Source: JBFMDN01 sp040753915
GTDB lineage: Bacteria > Desulfobacterota > Desulfomonilia > Desulfomonilales > Desulfomonilaceae
Length of the DNA stretch: 64,000 bases
Assembly (NCBI GenBank): GCA_040753915.1
Contig: JBFMDN010000003.1
Span: 85,235 to 149,234, forward strand
Direction of reading: 5' to 3'
Position 1 is the first letter of the stretch. Every line of letters begins with the position of its first letter. The notes under the pieces were generated by a model. The model was given only the letters and a program-made list of their open reading frames with translations, was not told the DNA's origin and searched no databases. This document shows positions 34,804-43,632 of the stretch, one piece after another. A program made the position numbers and the translations under genes.

Positions 34804-36276
34804 TCACTGTCCTCCCGTTACGCTTGGTAGGGCCCCCACCTTCGCAACCGGTGGGGGATTCCACTTACCCACAAGAACTTCCTGCTTTGGCGCGTAAAGG
34901 CGCATGGTCAAATTGAAAGGCCCTTTCGGTGCTGGCAGCCAGTTGGACTCCTTGTCCTTGCCTGGGCTCTCGGCCTGGAAATAGAGGTCGAGCGAACCGT
35001 CTGGGTTGTACTTGAACGGCATCCAACTGCTCACAGCGAAGCGATTCAGACTGTTCGCGACCTGAAAACCGTCCTGGTCATAGAGAGTGATCGACCAGAA
35101 GGCGTCCACAGGTGGCATGGCACCTTTGTCGAAGTGGACCCTGTACTTGTTCGCGCCGTCCAGAGGCTTGCCCGTCTCGTCGCCGAGATTCAGAGGATAA
35201 ATGGCATCTTCGGGCAGGTTTGCCCCGAGCCCTTGCTGAGCTACGATGGCGCGCTTGAGGTAGTAGTTGCCGTACACGCCCATAGTATCCGTATTCATGG
35301 ACCAGCCGTTGGCTACCCTCGCTAGTGTGGGAATCTTCCACTGCATCAGATGCTGAGCCGCTTCCGGAGCACTTTCCAAGCCTTTCTTCACAGCGGCATC
35401 GAGCTTGTCCATCTCGAAGCTCTTTCCCGGCTCGATACCGATCCTTTTCATTAAGGCAATAATCGGTTGATCGGTAATGTGCGGCGGATGCAGCTTCAAG
35501 AGCTCGGCAGCGTAGGCAAAGTACTTTCCCGCGGGCATGGTGTCTACTTGGATCTTCGGCGGCGTGTTCATGTCGACGTTTGGATCGATTTTCACCTGAA
35601 GAGGCTCGGGGGCCTTACCCCATCGCGAGAGCGGCGTAATCTTGAAACCTTCCTGGATCTGGTGAACAGCCTCATAATCACTGGGCCCGTCCGTCTTGGT
35701 GCGGCCGATGATCCAGACATAGGGTGTCGGAGCATCGATGCGCTGGGTGTCTTTCGGGAGCTTGAATTCCTCGATCAATCGCTCTCTCAAGTCGGGTCTC
35801 CAGCCTTGGGGTACAACGACAAAATTGCCCGCCTTCGTACCCGTCGTGCGCCATCCTGGCGACGCGAACACATCTGTCCACATGTCGAGCATGGGAATCA
35901 GATAGTAGCGGCCGCCCGTGTCTGGAACTGACACGATCATCGGTTCCTTGGTGAGGTCCAACCACGCCGACGAATAGAGGGTATCGAAGTTTGGCCGGAC
36001 CACCACTCTTATGTCTGCTGTCGGAAATGCAGGGACGTTGTTGAACATGTTCATCGGGCCGCCGATGGGCGACTTGCCCGGCTCGAAGTTGGTGAGCTGC
36101 TTTCGAGTCACGTCCATCGTGATAAGCGGGTAAAAATAGAGGTACGCTTGGACGCCTATGGCGTGCGCCTCTTCTTCGATGATTTTGGTCGCTTGCTCGG
36201 CCGTGACCGGTGGGACTGCTATCAGTACTACGAAAACAAGAGCCGACACTGCAATTATACCCATTTTCGCCTTCAT
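34804..36276 (-). CDS. Exported DUF1254/DUF1214 protein
   Basis: This 490-residue protein has a signal peptide (MKAKMGIIAVSALVFVVLIA, cut near VTAEQ), then DUF1254 (AYLYFYPLITMDVTRKQLTNF region, residues about 40-180) and DUF1214 at the C-terminus (YRVHFDKGAMPPVDAFWSIT, FNLTMRLYAPKQEV). The domain pair is widespread in proteobacteria, of unknown biochemical role, and is often found near sulfatases. It starts 222 nt downstream of the arylsulfatase stop on the same strand. Start ATG with GGAGGA upstream; a start 9 codons earlier would spoil the signal. Confidence 0.88.
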   Translation of the reverse strand: MKAKMGIIAVSALVFVVLIAVPPVTAEQATKIIEEEAHAIGVQAYLYFYPLITMDVTRKQLTNFEPGKSPIGGPMNMFNNVPAFPTADIRVVVRPNFDTLYSSAWLDLTKEPMIVSVPDTGGRYYLIPMLDMWTDVFASPGWRTTGTKAGNFVVVPQGWRPDLRERLIEEFKLPKDTQRIDAPTPYVWIIGRTKTDGPSDYEAVHQIQEGFKITPLSRWGKAPEPLQVKIDPNVDMNTPPKIQVDTMPAGKYFAYAAELLKLHPPHITDQPIIALMKRIGIEPGKSFEMDKLDAAVKKGLESAPEAAQHLMQWKIPTLARVANGWSMNTDTMGVYGNYYLKRAIVAQQGLGANLPEDAIYPLNLGDETGKPLDGANKYRVHFDKGAMPPVDAFWSITLYDQDGFQVANSLNRFAVSSWMPFKYNPDGSLDLYFQAESPGKDKESNWLPAPKGPFNLTMRLYAPKQEVLVGKWNPPPVAKVGALPSVTGGQ

Positions 36277-36497
36277 AGGGTACCTTCCTCCCGCATTCGC
36301 CATATTCTACCACTCCTGTCCGAGAGTCTTGAGAGCAACTGGCAGCCCCCGCAATGAGCTTCCCGATTCTTCCCCAAATGGCGATCTGCCGTCTGCCTCC
36401 CTTTCGGCCCCTATTCTACCCGCTTCTCATCTTTGAGCTCAAGCTTCGGCTGGTCGACCGTCACCTCAAACATCGGCCAGCCGACCATGTTGCGGGA

Positions 36498-39053
36498 CTA
36501 ATGAGGTGCGGGCTGTACGCGCTGCAGCGGCTTGCCGTCGAGCGCTTCCGCCTGCGCATCCTCAAGCTTCTTGATGTCCTCTGGCGATAACTGCGGCCGA
36601 TCCACTTTGATCGTCAGCTTGTTGAGCTTTGCGGTCAGCGGGAACGGTGGTTTGTAGTCCGCGTCATTCACACCAGTCAAGGTGTCGGAGCCGATGTCAA
36701 AGCTCTCGTCCCATTGCAGGATCATCGGCAACGTACGGGGCATGGTGATGGATTGCACTTCCTTGCCGTCCACCTTGAGGGTGCCGGTACCGGAACGACC
36801 GAGGCCGCTGAGGTTGTTGAAGGCCAGCGTGCCCACGCCAAGGCCGTCATATTTGAAGTCGAATTCAATTGTGTGCTTGCCGGGTGCAAGCTCTGGTCCT
36901 TCCCACCTGACGCGCTTCAGGTCTATGAGGTTCCAGAGAAACACGGGCTTGCTCTTGAGGAGGTAGAAGCCATAGCCGGCAAACCGTCCGCCCGATGTCA
37001 GGATCATGCCCTCGGCGCCGCCTTGCGGAACTTCGATGTCCGCGGTGATCGTGTACGAGCTGTTGAGGAGGAATGGGGAATCGCCTTGCGGCAGGCCTAC
37101 CATGGGTTTGGTATAAACGAACTCGGTGCGACCGGCCGTGATGTTCGGCCGTGGGGCCACGATACGGGCCGCGACCGACGCGTCCAGCGGGAAGACCTGA
37201 TACTTCTTCGCTTCCTCGATGAACAGCTTCTTCATTTCTTCCACTTTGTCCGGATGCTTCTCGGCCAGGTTTTGGGATTGGCTGAAATCCTTGGTCAGGT
37301 CGTAGAGCTCGAGGACCTGATTGTTGAGCGGGTCGGGGTTGGCTGCGCCGAAGGCCTCCCACGGCGCGCGGTTCACCTCGGTGCTCAATAGCCAGCCCTC
37401 GTGATACAAGGCCCACTGGCCCATCATCTCGAAATACTGGGTCTTGTGCCGGGACGGTTCTTTGGCGTTCTTCTCGTCAAAGGTGTAGGCGAAGCTCGTA
37501 CCTTCGATGGGCGCCTGTTTGATGCCGTCTACGTATTCAGGAGCCGGGATGCCCGAGACCTCGAGGATAGTCGGCACGATATCGATGACGTGGCAGAACT
37601 GCTCGCGCAGGCCGCCCTTGTCCTTGATGCGCTCCGGCCAGGAGATAACCATGCCTTGACGGATGCCCCCGAGCTTCGAGGCGTTTTGCTTAAACCAGGT
37701 GAAGGGTGTATCAAATGCCCAGGACCAGCCAGCCGACATGTGGTTGTAGGTCAGCTCAGTGCCCCAGACGTCGTACCATTTCATCTGCTCGGCGACGGGC
37801 ACGGCCACTCCGTTAAAGAACGCCACTTCGTTGGGTGTTCCCAGCGGGCCGCCCTCTGCACTAGTTCCATTGTCGCCATTGATGTAGATGATGAGCGTAT
37901 TGTCGAGCTTGCCAATGTCCTCGATGGCTTGTATCACTCGGCCGATTTCGTGGTCGTTGTACGCCGCGTACGCGGCGAAGATTTCTGCTTGTCTTATGTA
38001 GAGCTTTTTCTCCTCGGGTGTGCAATCATCCCAATTCTTGATGACATTCGTCGGCCAAGGCTCCAGCTCGGTGTCCAACGGGATCACGCCGAGGCGCTTC
38101 TGATTCTCAAAAATCCGCTCTCGCAGCTTGTTCCACCCGTCGTCGAAGAGGTGCATAGCCCGAATCTTCTCGACCCACTCTTTGGTCGGGTGATGCGGCG
38201 CGTGCGTAGCGCCGGGAGCGTACTTGATGAAAAATGGCTTGTCAGGTGCCGTCTGGTGAATTCGGTACAAATACTCTATGGCGTCGTCGGCCATGGCGGT
38301 GATCAGGTTCCAGCCCGGCTTGCCGTCGAAGGGATAAATCTGCGTGGTATTGCGGAACAGGTTGGGCTGCCACTGGTTCGCATCGCCGCCAACGAAGCCG
38401 TAGAAATATTCGAAGCCCATGCCGGTCGGCCATTGATCGAAGGGCCCTACCTGACTGGCCGTGAAAGCCGGAGTGTTGTGGTCCTTGCCGAACCATGATG
38501 TCGCGTAGCCGTTTTCCAGCAGGATGCGGCCGATGGTGGCCTTGTCCTTGGCGATGACGCTGTTGTAACCCGGGAAGCCAGTGGACTGCTCTGAGATGAC
38601 GCCGAAACCGGCCGAGTGATGGTTGCGCCCGGTGATCAAGGCAGCGCGTGTCGGCGAGCAGAGAGCTGTAGAGTGGATGTTGTTGTAGCGCAGGCCGTTC
38701 TTCGCGACGCGATCCATAGCGGGCGTCGGAATCACCCCCCCAAAGGTGCTAGGGACGCCGAACCCGGCATCATCCGTGATGATTAGCAGGATGTTGGGAG
38801 CGCCTTTGGGCGGCACGACACGAGGTGCCCACCATGGTTTCGACTGCAAAGCATCGTCCTTGATCACGCCGCCGAACGGCGGATCCGGAGGTGGAAGCTG
38901 CTTTCCGCTGATCGTAGTGGTCGCGGAAGGCGATCCCGGTGTACCGGTGATCTGCTGGGCCGCAGAAGACGAGACCCACGGCAGGCACACCAGGCACGCC
39001 ATGATCAATCCGCGGACACAGACTTCTCGATAAGGTTTTTGCGAGATTGACAT
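36498..39053 (-). CDS. Exported arylsulfatase (formylglycine sulfatase)
   Basis: This 851-residue sulfatase has a signal peptide ending near SSAAQQ, the N-terminal metal motif NILLIITDDAGFG, and the active-site sequence CSPTRAALITGR, where the Cys is matured to formylglycine; the motif CxPxR is intact. LKVDG and DADY-containing C-terminal parts form an extra beta domain of about 200 residues. The substrate cannot be told from sequence. It sits between a secreted cytochrome and a DUF1254 protein. A formylglycine-generating enzyme is not seen in the window. The start is ATG with AAGGAGAG upstream. Confidence 0.93.
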   Translation of the reverse strand: MSISQKPYREVCVRGLIMACLVCLPWVSSSAAQQITGTPGSPSATTTISGKQLPPPDPPFGGVIKDDALQSKPWWAPRVVPPKGAPNILLIITDDAGFGVPSTFGGVIPTPAMDRVAKNGLRYNNIHSTALCSPTRAALITGRNHHSAGFGVISEQSTGFPGYNSVIAKDKATIGRILLENGYATSWFGKDHNTPAFTASQVGPFDQWPTGMGFEYFYGFVGGDANQWQPNLFRNTTQIYPFDGKPGWNLITAMADDAIEYLYRIHQTAPDKPFFIKYAPGATHAPHHPTKEWVEKIRAMHLFDDGWNKLRERIFENQKRLGVIPLDTELEPWPTNVIKNWDDCTPEEKKLYIRQAEIFAAYAAYNDHEIGRVIQAIEDIGKLDNTLIIYINGDNGTSAEGGPLGTPNEVAFFNGVAVPVAEQMKWYDVWGTELTYNHMSAGWSWAFDTPFTWFKQNASKLGGIRQGMVISWPERIKDKGGLREQFCHVIDIVPTILEVSGIPAPEYVDGIKQAPIEGTSFAYTFDEKNAKEPSRHKTQYFEMMGQWALYHEGWLLSTEVNRAPWEAFGAANPDPLNNQVLELYDLTKDFSQSQNLAEKHPDKVEEMKKLFIEEAKKYQVFPLDASVAARIVAPRPNITAGRTEFVYTKPMVGLPQGDSPFLLNSSYTITADIEVPQGGAEGMILTSGGRFAGYGFYLLKSKPVFLWNLIDLKRVRWEGPELAPGKHTIEFDFKYDGLGVGTLAFNNLSGLGRSGTGTLKVDGKEVQSITMPRTLPMILQWDESFDIGSDTLTGVNDADYKPPFPLTAKLNKLTIKVDRPQLSPEDIKKLEDAQAEALDGKPLQRVQPAPH

Positions 39054-39152
39054 CGGTTCTCTCCTTTTGAACATCAGGTCTTGATACGTGGATCGCGCGT
39101 GGATAAGGACTCGCGACCGGATTTAGGCAGCCCGCCGCTTAGGGCCCGCAAT

Positions 39153-41558
39153 TCACTTCTTCTCTAGATCGCCTTGGCCAGTCTTCAGGGCCTCAAGGAG
39201 GACTTTCATAGCAATCTTGTGCTGATTAGGAATACCATCCGTAGCCAACCCTCTCTCGTACACCCTCTTGGCCTCGTCACCGTTGCCTTGCTGCTCATAG
39301 ATGCCGCCTAGGATGAGGTAAGCGTCGGCACAGGCAGGGCACCTGCTTATGAGCTCATTCATTACGTTCGCAGCGCCGGTATGGTCTCCACGCTGTTGCT
39401 GAAAAAAGGCAAGCGTATAAGCATACCTGGGTTGGTCCGGGCGAAGCTCTGCGGCCTTTCTACAGAAAGTCACTGCTTCGTCCATTCGGTCCTTCGCGAG
39501 AATTACACCGAGGTTGTACGCTGCCTGAGCCATTTGAGGATCGGCTTTGAGGGCTGCTCGAAGGTGCTTCTCCGCCGCGCCCAGATCGCTCTCCTCGGCC
39601 TTGAGCAGCCCCATGTTGAAATTCGCCCCAGCATTATCAGGGGCTAACTCCAATGCCTTCTGCAATGAATCGCTGGCCTTCTGATTTTCTCCCATACGGG
39701 CATACGCCATCGCCTGGTTGACCATAGCGAGTACTCCACGTGGCTCCATCTTGAGCGCGGTCTCATACGATGCGACGGCCTGCTGGAAATCCCCCTGGTC
39801 GAGGTAATAATTTCCGAGATTGTAATGGGATTCCCACTGATCCGGCCGCGACATGATCGAAGCCAGGTACTCTTTGCTTGCCGACTCGACTTTTTTCCGG
39901 TCCACTTCTGTCAGCGGCACGTTCTGGTGACCGGCAAGCGACGCTGCCGCGCGCACACGAACAAGGCGGTAGTCATCACCAGTTGCTTCCACGAGGGCCT
40001 TGACAGACTCTCTCGTGCGGACATCTTGCAAGGCTTCTGCTGCCGCAGAGCGCACGAGAGGGGACGGATCTTTGACGGCTTTGAGCAAGGCAGGCTCCAC
40101 CCGAGGGTCCCCCGAAGCCCGGACGAGCCGGATAAGGGAGGTCGCGAAGATCTCGTCACGATCCGTGCTCGTCACATAATCAAGCATTTCCGGGAGGTTG
40201 GCCCAGTCGCGCTTGCGCGCCGCGTCGATCAGCGATGCCCGTTTGAGGACAGCCGCCTGATAGTCTCGGGGGCGCCATTCACGAACTTTTTCATCTGCCC
40301 ACTGAGGCGTCTTGTCTTGGTGGCAGAGATTACAGGCGCTGGGCGAATTGAAGGCGATCGTAGCAGCAGGCGTAGGCGGCAGCATCGAGTGGTCGCTTCT
40401 GCGCATACGGGCAAATTCCGTAATAGGCATGTGACAGGAAATGCATTTGTTTCCCGGGCTGTCAGCCTTGTGATGAGTGTGTTGGGTGGCATTGTCGACC
40501 TTGTCTTTGTGGCAGGGCATACAAGCCTGGTTGGCCTTGTCCTCGGCCTTGAATTTGTACCGACCGCTCGAGGTGTGACAATGGAGGCAATCGAGTTTTC
40601 CAGACTTGACACAGGGGCTCATGAGCCAGGACGTGTACGTGTAATTCTCTCCCAGGTCGCGGCCATCCGGGTAATAGTCAGGGTTTTCGAGAGTTACCAG
40701 ACCAAAGTGGTCAAAGAATCTGTCCCCCGGCCGAAACGTGTCGGTAAGCACGACCGCCTTGGCATGACACGTGGAACATGTCGCGTTGTTCTGCTCCTTC
40801 GAAAAGTCACGCCCGCCCCGTGTAATTTTCAGATCTTTGGGAACAGTCCCCTTTGGCGCAGTCTCGCACACACGAATATGCTCATCGGCAGGACCGTGGC
40901 AGGTCTCGCAGTTGATGCCCGGCTCCTTCCAGACCGTGCGATACGTGTCGGTTGTCAGGTCATAGTTCGTGGAGACCTGACTCACATGACACCCGTAGCA
41001 CGCGGTGTTGAAGGTGTACTGCCAGTCCTTCCACGGTATTGGCTCATCCGTTTGACCCGGAAAATGCCGCACTCCGCTGGCGGCCACGTCGAACCATTCT
41101 TTCTTATTCACGTCGTACGCTACAGGCAGAGTCTGGAGCCGCCCACGCTCCATGGCGGTTAAGAAGTAGTACACGTTCTTGCCGCCCATCGCGTGAACAA
41201 TCGGATACCGCGTCTCGCCGTGCGGACCTCGTTCTATAACCCAGCCGGTGTCCGCTGAAACGTCCGCTCGGTATCGCTGCTGTCCGATAACGATTTCATC
41301 GATCTGAGGCGAGAGCTTGTTGCGGGCCAATTCTGCGGTATACGGCTGCATCGCCAGGCCGTGGTGCGAAGGCGCCCAGAGCTGGTAGAACTTCTCGTGG
41401 CACTTACGGCAACTGATGGATCCCGTGTACCCGACCGAGGATGAATTACTACTGGGAGGGGTCTCCTCTGAGGTGGCAGAAGGAACTTGGAGGATTCCAC
41501 AAGTACCCAGCGCGATGACCAAGAAGGCACTAATGGCTAGGCCTGTCCTAGACTTCAT
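39153..41558 (-). CDS. Octaheme cytochrome c with HEAT-like and TPR repeats
   Basis: This 801-residue secreted protein has a signal peptide and eight CxxCH motifs (CRKCH, CYGCH, CETCH, CSTCH, CLHCH, CMPCH, CISCH, CNLCH) within about the first 390 residues, of the cytochrome c554/multiheme type. HEAT-like alpha repeats follow (about 430-530), then TPR repeats (about 540-790). It is probably a periplasmic electron carrier or oxidoreductase with a protein-binding tail. It lies 99 nt upstream of the sulfatase gene on the same strand. GGGAGG precedes the ATG. No cytochrome maturation gene is in the window. Confidence 0.92.
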   Translation of the reverse strand: MKSRTGLAISAFLVIALGTCGILQVPSATSEETPPSSNSSSVGYTGSISCRKCHEKFYQLWAPSHHGLAMQPYTAELARNKLSPQIDEIVIGQQRYRADVSADTGWVIERGPHGETRYPIVHAMGGKNVYYFLTAMERGRLQTLPVAYDVNKKEWFDVAASGVRHFPGQTDEPIPWKDWQYTFNTACYGCHVSQVSTNYDLTTDTYRTVWKEPGINCETCHGPADEHIRVCETAPKGTVPKDLKITRGGRDFSKEQNNATCSTCHAKAVVLTDTFRPGDRFFDHFGLVTLENPDYYPDGRDLGENYTYTSWLMSPCVKSGKLDCLHCHTSSGRYKFKAEDKANQACMPCHKDKVDNATQHTHHKADSPGNKCISCHMPITEFARMRRSDHSMLPPTPAATIAFNSPSACNLCHQDKTPQWADEKVREWRPRDYQAAVLKRASLIDAARKRDWANLPEMLDYVTSTDRDEIFATSLIRLVRASGDPRVEPALLKAVKDPSPLVRSAAAEALQDVRTRESVKALVEATGDDYRLVRVRAAASLAGHQNVPLTEVDRKKVESASKEYLASIMSRPDQWESHYNLGNYYLDQGDFQQAVASYETALKMEPRGVLAMVNQAMAYARMGENQKASDSLQKALELAPDNAGANFNMGLLKAEESDLGAAEKHLRAALKADPQMAQAAYNLGVILAKDRMDEAVTFCRKAAELRPDQPRYAYTLAFFQQQRGDHTGAANVMNELISRCPACADAYLILGGIYEQQGNGDEAKRVYERGLATDGIPNQHKIAMKVLLEALKTGQGDLEKK

Positions 41559-41630
41559 CGTACTCCCTCCCCAAGCATTATAGAAGCAGAAGGGGACCGA
41601 CAGTCGATCCGCTATGTTCGAAAACGTTGG

Positions 41631-42560
41631 CTAGAAGACCAATCCTAGCATCAGCCCAGCTTGGATGACATACTTTGTCATTGTGGCTGTCACATCTCTC
41701 TGCCGCGAGATACCCAGGGTAGAGTCTTGAAAATCCAGTTGAGCATTTCCCCGAATATCCATTAAACTGTAATTACCCCACACTCCGAAAGAAGAGCCAT
41801 TTACGAGCGTTGTGTTATACTGAAGATTGCATGAGAGAAAATTTCCGGGCTTGTTCCATTTGTACTGCGCCTGAGCCAAATCACGGTCTGAAGTTCTCAA
41901 TACCAGTGTGGTGTTAGATGTTGCAAGAGGGCTGTATATGACTGTGAGCAGCGCATTGGAAGCTTCCATCCCGAATCCTATATACGGGGCCAAAGTCGTG
42001 CTGATCACATCTCCCCTCAGAGTCTGATTGGCCAGAGGAACCGAGCCTCGCCTCGGATCGCCTATCTCAACTCCAAAATGATCCCCGTATAATCCGAGCA
42101 AAATCGGTCCCAGCCCCACTCCCCCTTGCGCGTACCACATGCTCAACTTCGACGTCGTGAAATCAACGACTGGTTCGCCGGCAATGGGACCGAGAGCTAT
42201 AGGAATTTCACCGGAGACCACAAACGGGCGATTCAGGCTGCCTCCTATAGAAGCGAACATGCTGAAAAGCTTCCCTGCCTTCACGGTGGCGCCCGCAGTG
42301 CCGGTCCAGAAATTTGCATCCTTCAACGAGAGATCGACCTTTCCTACTTGGAGCAGTCCAGCTATTGGACCTTCAGCGTCAACCGGAAGATTCATATTGG
42401 AGCCAATGCGCTGGAAACCTGCCTGGACAAACGGGTTGACCGTAAAGTCTTCAGTCAGGGCCCCGAATCCAGGAACAGCAAACCCTGCCGATGTCTCAGC
42501 GGATACGAGGGAAGCGAAAATCAAGCCCATTGTCATTACGGCAGTCAACAGCTTCTTCAT
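41631..42560 (-). CDS. Probable outer-membrane beta-barrel protein
   Basis: This 309-residue protein has a cleavable signal (MKKLLTAVMTMGLIFASLVSAET), then alternating hydrophobic strands rich in Gly, Tyr, Asn and aromatic residues, and ends in Phe after a strand (AGLMLGLVF), the classic outer-membrane barrel terminus. No named family is recognised. It lies 72 nt upstream of the octaheme cytochrome gene on the same strand, so they may be one operon, with the barrel as a pore or conduit for the cytochrome or a sulfated substrate. GGAGGA ribosome-binding site before the ATG. Confidence 0.75.
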   Translation of the reverse strand: MKKLLTAVMTMGLIFASLVSAETSAGFAVPGFGALTEDFTVNPFVQAGFQRIGSNMNLPVDAEGPIAGLLQVGKVDLSLKDANFWTGTAGATVKAGKLFSMFASIGGSLNRPFVVSGEIPIALGPIAGEPVVDFTTSKLSMWYAQGGVGLGPILLGLYGDHFGVEIGDPRRGSVPLANQTLRGDVISTTLAPYIGFGMEASNALLTVIYSPLATSNTTLVLRTSDRDLAQAQYKWNKPGNFLSCNLQYNTTLVNGSSFGVWGNYSLMDIRGNAQLDFQDSTLGISRQRDVTATMTKYVIQAGLMLGLVF

Positions 42561-42959
42561 GACACATTTCCTCCAGCAAACGCTGAAATATCTGCTTAAA
42601 GAAAACAGAACTAGAAAGTGTAACTAATAACTTAACATACGAACAAGGGCGCTGTTCCTTTGTGGCGAAAGGTAAAGGTACTGGAATGACGTAGGCAACA
42701 GAAGACTAGTCGGGTTCTCATCGACATCATTCCAGGCAGCGATCGGACACCGCTCCACCCCCGACTCGGTGCCAAGCCTGTGACAAAGACCCACAAACCC
42801 CCTGAACGGTGTCCTACCTGCATCTTCCCCCAAATGCCCCCCTTCTCGCTTGTCGCTGCACTCTTCCTTCGCGAGTCTCGACGGATGAATATAGGACTCC
42901 GATTGCGGGCACGAATACGTTTCTTGATTTTTTTCATATCATACCGGTACGATCGAGAT
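42561..42959. other. 399-nt gap, nothing recognised
   Basis: Leader and promoter region of the outer-membrane protein operon (minus strand) and upstream region of the AraC pseudogene. No gene, hairpin or strong promoter pair was seen; short frames on both strands look random. Confidence 0.5.
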
Positions 42960-43293
42960 ATGTCTATCCAGAAACCGCAAAATTTGGAAAATAACGAAAA
43001 TGTTGGCCGCGATGCTACCGTATTCCCCACGGGGCTCGTTTTGGAGGTGTCCACAAACAATTTCGAGGAAATGGCCTCGGTGGCTCCCCGGTGGGATCAA
43101 GAATACTTGAAGCTCGGAAAGGGGACTTTCTGCGGCACGCTCTTGGGAATTCACACCGCGAGCGTTCAGAACTGAAATAGCGACCCGCTGGGGTTTTACC
43201 CACTTAAGTCGTTTTGCCGCGGAATATGGCCAGATGTTCGGTGAATATCCACATGAAACCATGAAAAAGGCGGCCTATTCGCCAAGATTTTAG
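42960..43293 (+). pseudogene. AraC-family regulator with large internal deletion
   Basis: Two ends of an AraC-type transcription factor are joined. The first 71 codons from ATG at 42960 read as an AraC sensor-domain start (NFEEMASVAPRWDQEYLKLG, then GTLLGIHTASVQ), ending at a TGA at 43173-43175. In the +1 frame from about 43165 the sequence reads as the end of an AraC DNA-binding domain (EIATRWGFTHLSRFAAEYG, QMFGEYPHET) to a TAG at 43291-43293. About 200 codons between the two are missing and the junction shifts frame. The middle of the protein and most of the first HTH are gone, so it cannot bind DNA normally. Confidence 0.8.
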
Positions 43294-43378
43294 ACGACCG
43301 CTTTGCTCAGTGCTCCCTGATGCCCGTCATAGGACCCATGTGATTCGACGCGCATTATCTTGATCTGATGCGTAAGCT

Positions 43379-43573
43379 TCAGTATTCTTCGGCACTCTGT
43401 GTCTTGGGATCGCTCCCATGGTCTCCGTTCACATATCTAGGAGCTTTCGAGCCGCCTGGACAAGCATGATCTGTCGGTTTGGGAGCGAGTCCATAGACAG
43501 AGGGCTTCTCGGTGCCAAACATGAGGCTCCTTGTTGCGAGGCCGACAGTGAGTGGCCTTGGACGGCTTGACAT
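43379..43573 (-). CDS. Possible small hypothetical protein
   Basis: This 64-codon frame lies on the minus strand in the 339-nt gap between the AraC remnant and the repeat-rich protein. CAGGACTC precedes the ATG, giving an AGGA ribosome-binding site at short spacing. Composition is rich in Gly, Pro, Lys and Ser (SVYGLAPKPTDHACPGG) with no signal or membrane segment. No family is recognised; it could be a fragment or non-coding. Confidence 0.3.
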   Translation of the reverse strand: MSSRPRPLTVGLATRSLMFGTEKPSVYGLAPKPTDHACPGGSKAPRYVNGDHGSDPKTQSAEEY

Positions 43574-43632
43574 GAGTCCTGTTGCATGTAAGAGAGTGGT
43601 CGATAGTGATAGTTTACGGAGGTGAACGCCTT

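Noticed and set aside
39825..41162. 445-codon plus-strand frame opposite the octaheme cytochrome gene
   Set aside because: The minus strand encodes eight CxxCH motifs and TPRs; the plus frame is Arg/Val-rich with no recognisable feature.
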